A DNA stretch of 5,628 nucleotides from Rhizobiaceae bacterium (GTDB taxonomy: Bacteria; Pseudomonadota; Alphaproteobacteria; Rhizobiales; Rhizobiaceae), in contig JAESSK010000211.1 in NCBI GenBank assembly GCA_016764155.1, forward strand, positions 1-5,628. Reading direction: 5' to 3'. Shown here one piece after another: positions 3,939 to 5,628 of this stretch. Numbering within the stretch: the stretch's first letter is position 1; every line of letters begins with the position of its first letter. The translations under genes were made by a program, and so were the position numbers. The notes under the pieces are model-generated. The model made no database searches. It was not told the DNA's origin and worked only from the letters and a program-made list of their open reading frames with translations.

Positions 3939-5628
3939 TTATTTCGCTTTCATGGATTCTTTAAGCGCTGCCAGCTTGGCGAATGGAGAATCTGGATCCA
4001 TTGGCTTTTCGACGGGCTTTTGAGGACGCTTATCGGCGCGTTTCTTGAAGCTTTTCGACTGGCTGGCGCCATCAGAACTCTGTTTCTTGCGATTTTTGTT
4101 CTGGTTACGGCGGTTTGCAGGCTGTTGTCGATTACGGTTTTGTCCACCGTAGCGCCAGACCATGATCATTTTAGGGCCGGTATCTTCACCCCCTTTGTTA
4201 GAGGTTTCTGAGGCATCTGGGGTTTCCGGCTTGTCATCCGTGGCAGTGGCTTCGGCTGGTTTTTCGCTCTCAGTGCTTGCGGGTGCTTCTATGATAGCTT
4301 CCGGTTCAGCTTCTGCAGGTACGATATCGGCGTGAAGTTTGGATTCGCCGCGATAGCCGAGGCCTTTGAGGATTTGCTCCATGTCTTCGTGGGTCGCGCC
4401 GAGAATAGACATCATTGCAGGCGTTACATAAAAGCTGCGTCCATCGATTGCGCCTTCTGGTTTCGCTACTGATGGTGCAGGCTTTGTTTCTTCCGCTTTT
4501 TCTTCAGCACCTTCAGCAGGAGCCTTTGGTGCAACAGGGGGTTTCCAACTGGTTGCCGGACGAATTAAATCTGCAAGGCGTTCCAGAATATCGATGCGAA
4601 CGGCTTTTTGGCCAAGAATTCTAAAGCCACAAAGAGGGTAGATGTCGCGGTTGAAAGTTTCATCCACCGGCATAGAAGTTCTGCCAGCAGCAGAGGCTTG
4701 TGGAATTTCAACAAGGCCGCCTGCTTCAATCTGATCGTTCTTCAATGCCCATAAGAAGCAAATGAGAGATGTGGGTGCTGGTTTCAACATGGCAGGCATG
4801 AAGATGTGATAGGCACCGAAGCGAACGCCGAATTTGCGAAGGGCGCCGCGCATATCCTGATCCAGGCTGCGAATTTCTTCCAAAACCTCTTTACGATCCA
4901 AAATGCCGAGATTTTCGGCTAAACGGAAGGCAATGCCTTTAGCGGTGGCGGTCAGGGTTTCATCGGTCGATAAATCTGCGATGGGTTTCAATAATGTATT
5001 GATGTGATTCGCAATCCAGCGTTCCAGGCGTGCCTGTACTTTTTCGCGTGGCGTGCCGCTTAACAGTTCGTCTGCCAATAGGAGCACGCGCGGTTTTAAT
5101 GTTTCGTCGCTTGCAACAACTTTGGCGATTGCTTCTCCGAGCCAGCGGAGCGAACCATCATTTGCCAGCGAAATATCGCTGTTTGGCGCTGCCGCGAGCT
5201 TTTCAGAACGCTTGTCTATCTCAGTGGCAAGGGCTTTTGCGGCCGCTGCGTTGGCAGCTTTTGCTTCCGGGCCTTCGGCTGATTTGTCGGATATAAAACG
5301 GAATCCCAGGAGTTGGCCCACATGGTGGCCTTCTACTGATACATTTCCGTTGGCTTCTATTACTGCTTCCAGCATGGCATTTTCTCTTAATTTTTTCATT
5401 AATACGCTTGTTCTGCGGTCAATAAAGCGTTTCGTCAGGTTTTCGTGTAACTCATCTGATAACCGGTTTTCAACTTCTCTTGTCTTTTCTTGCCAGTATT
5501 GTGGATCTTTCAACCAGTCAGCCCGGTTGGAAAGATAGGTCCACGTCCTGATTTGTGAAATGCGGGCCGATATAGCATCGATACCGCCTCCTGATTTATC
5601 TGCGTGTGAGACCTGCTGGGCAAACCAG
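3939..5628 (-). CDS. Suv3-like RNA helicase, C-terminal part (5' end outside window)
   Basis: C-terminal 562 residues of a large alphaproteobacterial helicase related to mitochondrial SUPV3L1/Suv3. The reading frame is open to the window edge (TTG at 5513 is internal, preceded in frame by RTWTYLSNRADW), so the ATP-binding helicase motifs lie outside and cannot be verified. Seen in order, with residues counted from the first full codon: the RTWTYLSNRADW and RRTSVLMKKLREN region (27-83); an Ala/Lys-rich stretch (~115-148); the family's most conserved block, LRKFGVRFGAYHIFMPAMLKP (~263-283); GRTSMPVDETF then FRILGQKAVRIDILERLADLIRP (~335-357); an acidic Ala/Pro/Glu linker (~360-390); a small conserved unit FYVTPAMMSILG...LGYRGE (~399-428); a second acidic linker (~433-483); the motif MVWRYGG (~489-495); an Asn/Arg/Lys/Gln-rich basic stretch (~496-540); and DPDSPFAKLAALK near the end. 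Related proteins have roughly 1,000 residues, so about half is visible. Cytoplasmic RNA unwinding or turnover is the likely role; bacterial members are little studied. Confidence 0.88.
   Translation of the reverse strand, partial: WFAQQVSHADKSGGGIDAISARISQIRTWTYLSNRADWLKDPQYWQEKTREVENRLSDELHENLTKRFIDRRTSVLMKKLRENAMLEAVIEANGNVSVEGHHVGQLLGFRFISDKSAEGPEAKAANAAAAKALATEIDKRSEKLAAAPNSDISLANDGSLRWLGEAIAKVVASDETLKPRVLLLADELLSGTPREKVQARLERWIANHINTLLKPIADLSTDETLTATAKGIAFRLAENLGILDRKEVLEEIRSLDQDMRGALRKFGVRFGAYHIFMPAMLKPAPTSLICFLWALKNDQIEAGGLVEIPQASAAGRTSMPVDETFNRDIYPLCGFRILGQKAVRIDILERLADLIRPATSWKPPVAPKAPAEGAEEKAEETKPAPSVAKPEGAIDGRSFYVTPAMMSILGATHEDMEQILKGLGYRGESKLHADIVPAEAEPEAIIEAPASTESEKPAEATATDDKPETPDASETSNKGGEDTGPKMIMVWRYGGQNRNRQQPANRRNQNKNRKKQSSDGASQSKSFKKRADKRPQKPVEKPMDPDSPFAKLAALKESMKAK

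Noticed and set aside
5511..5513. TTG 5513 as the helicase start
   Set aside because: The frame stays open to the window edge and the upstream residues match the family, so the codon is an internal leucine.
5053..5538. 161-residue plus-strand open frame opposite the helicase
   Set aside because: The minus strand encodes a recognisable conserved helicase across the whole stretch; the plus frame is Ser/Ala-rich antisense sequence with no known domain.

Overview
The window looks like chromosomal DNA from an alphaproteobacterium, probably Hyphomicrobiales (Rhizobiales) or a close relative. The grounds are an alphaproteobacterial-type Suv3-like helicase C-terminus, an Hsp15-like S4 protein directly behind it, a 112-residue FdxA-type seven-iron ferredoxin and a CarD/CdnL regulator, in the order I recall for many members of the class. 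GC content is moderate by eye (just under 50%). Codon use looks uniform, and I see no mobile element, CRISPR array, tRNA or rRNA.

Left part, plus strand (about 45-2060): a secreted lipoprotein-type M48 zinc metallopeptidase with a LysM-like C-terminal region, then after 27 bases a four-helix membrane protein of the DUF4345 type. The two look co-transcribed. The peptidase start is uncertain: its predicted N-terminus is unusually long and contains a perfect 8-bp DNA hairpin.

Right part, minus strand (5628 down to 2131): the 3' half of a large RNA helicase gene that runs off the window, an S4-domain RNA-binding protein whose TTG start directly follows the helicase stop in the same frame, fdxA with its own candidate promoter, a 354-base gap containing two dyads, and carD. 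carD ends in a convincing intrinsic terminator whose U-tract overlaps the stop codon of the convergent DUF4345 gene.

Functionally the minus-strand genes serve RNA and transcription housekeeping: the helicase (RNA remodelling or turnover), the Hsp15-like protein (ribosome or RNA binding) and CarD (stabilising RNA polymerase open complexes). The ferredoxin provides electron transfer. The plus-strand pair belongs to the cell envelope. This is mostly a conserved core region. The observations worth checking are local: start-site anomalies, the same-frame stop/start junction, the uncharacterised low-complexity tails and several inverted repeats. I found no clear evidence of a new multi-gene system.
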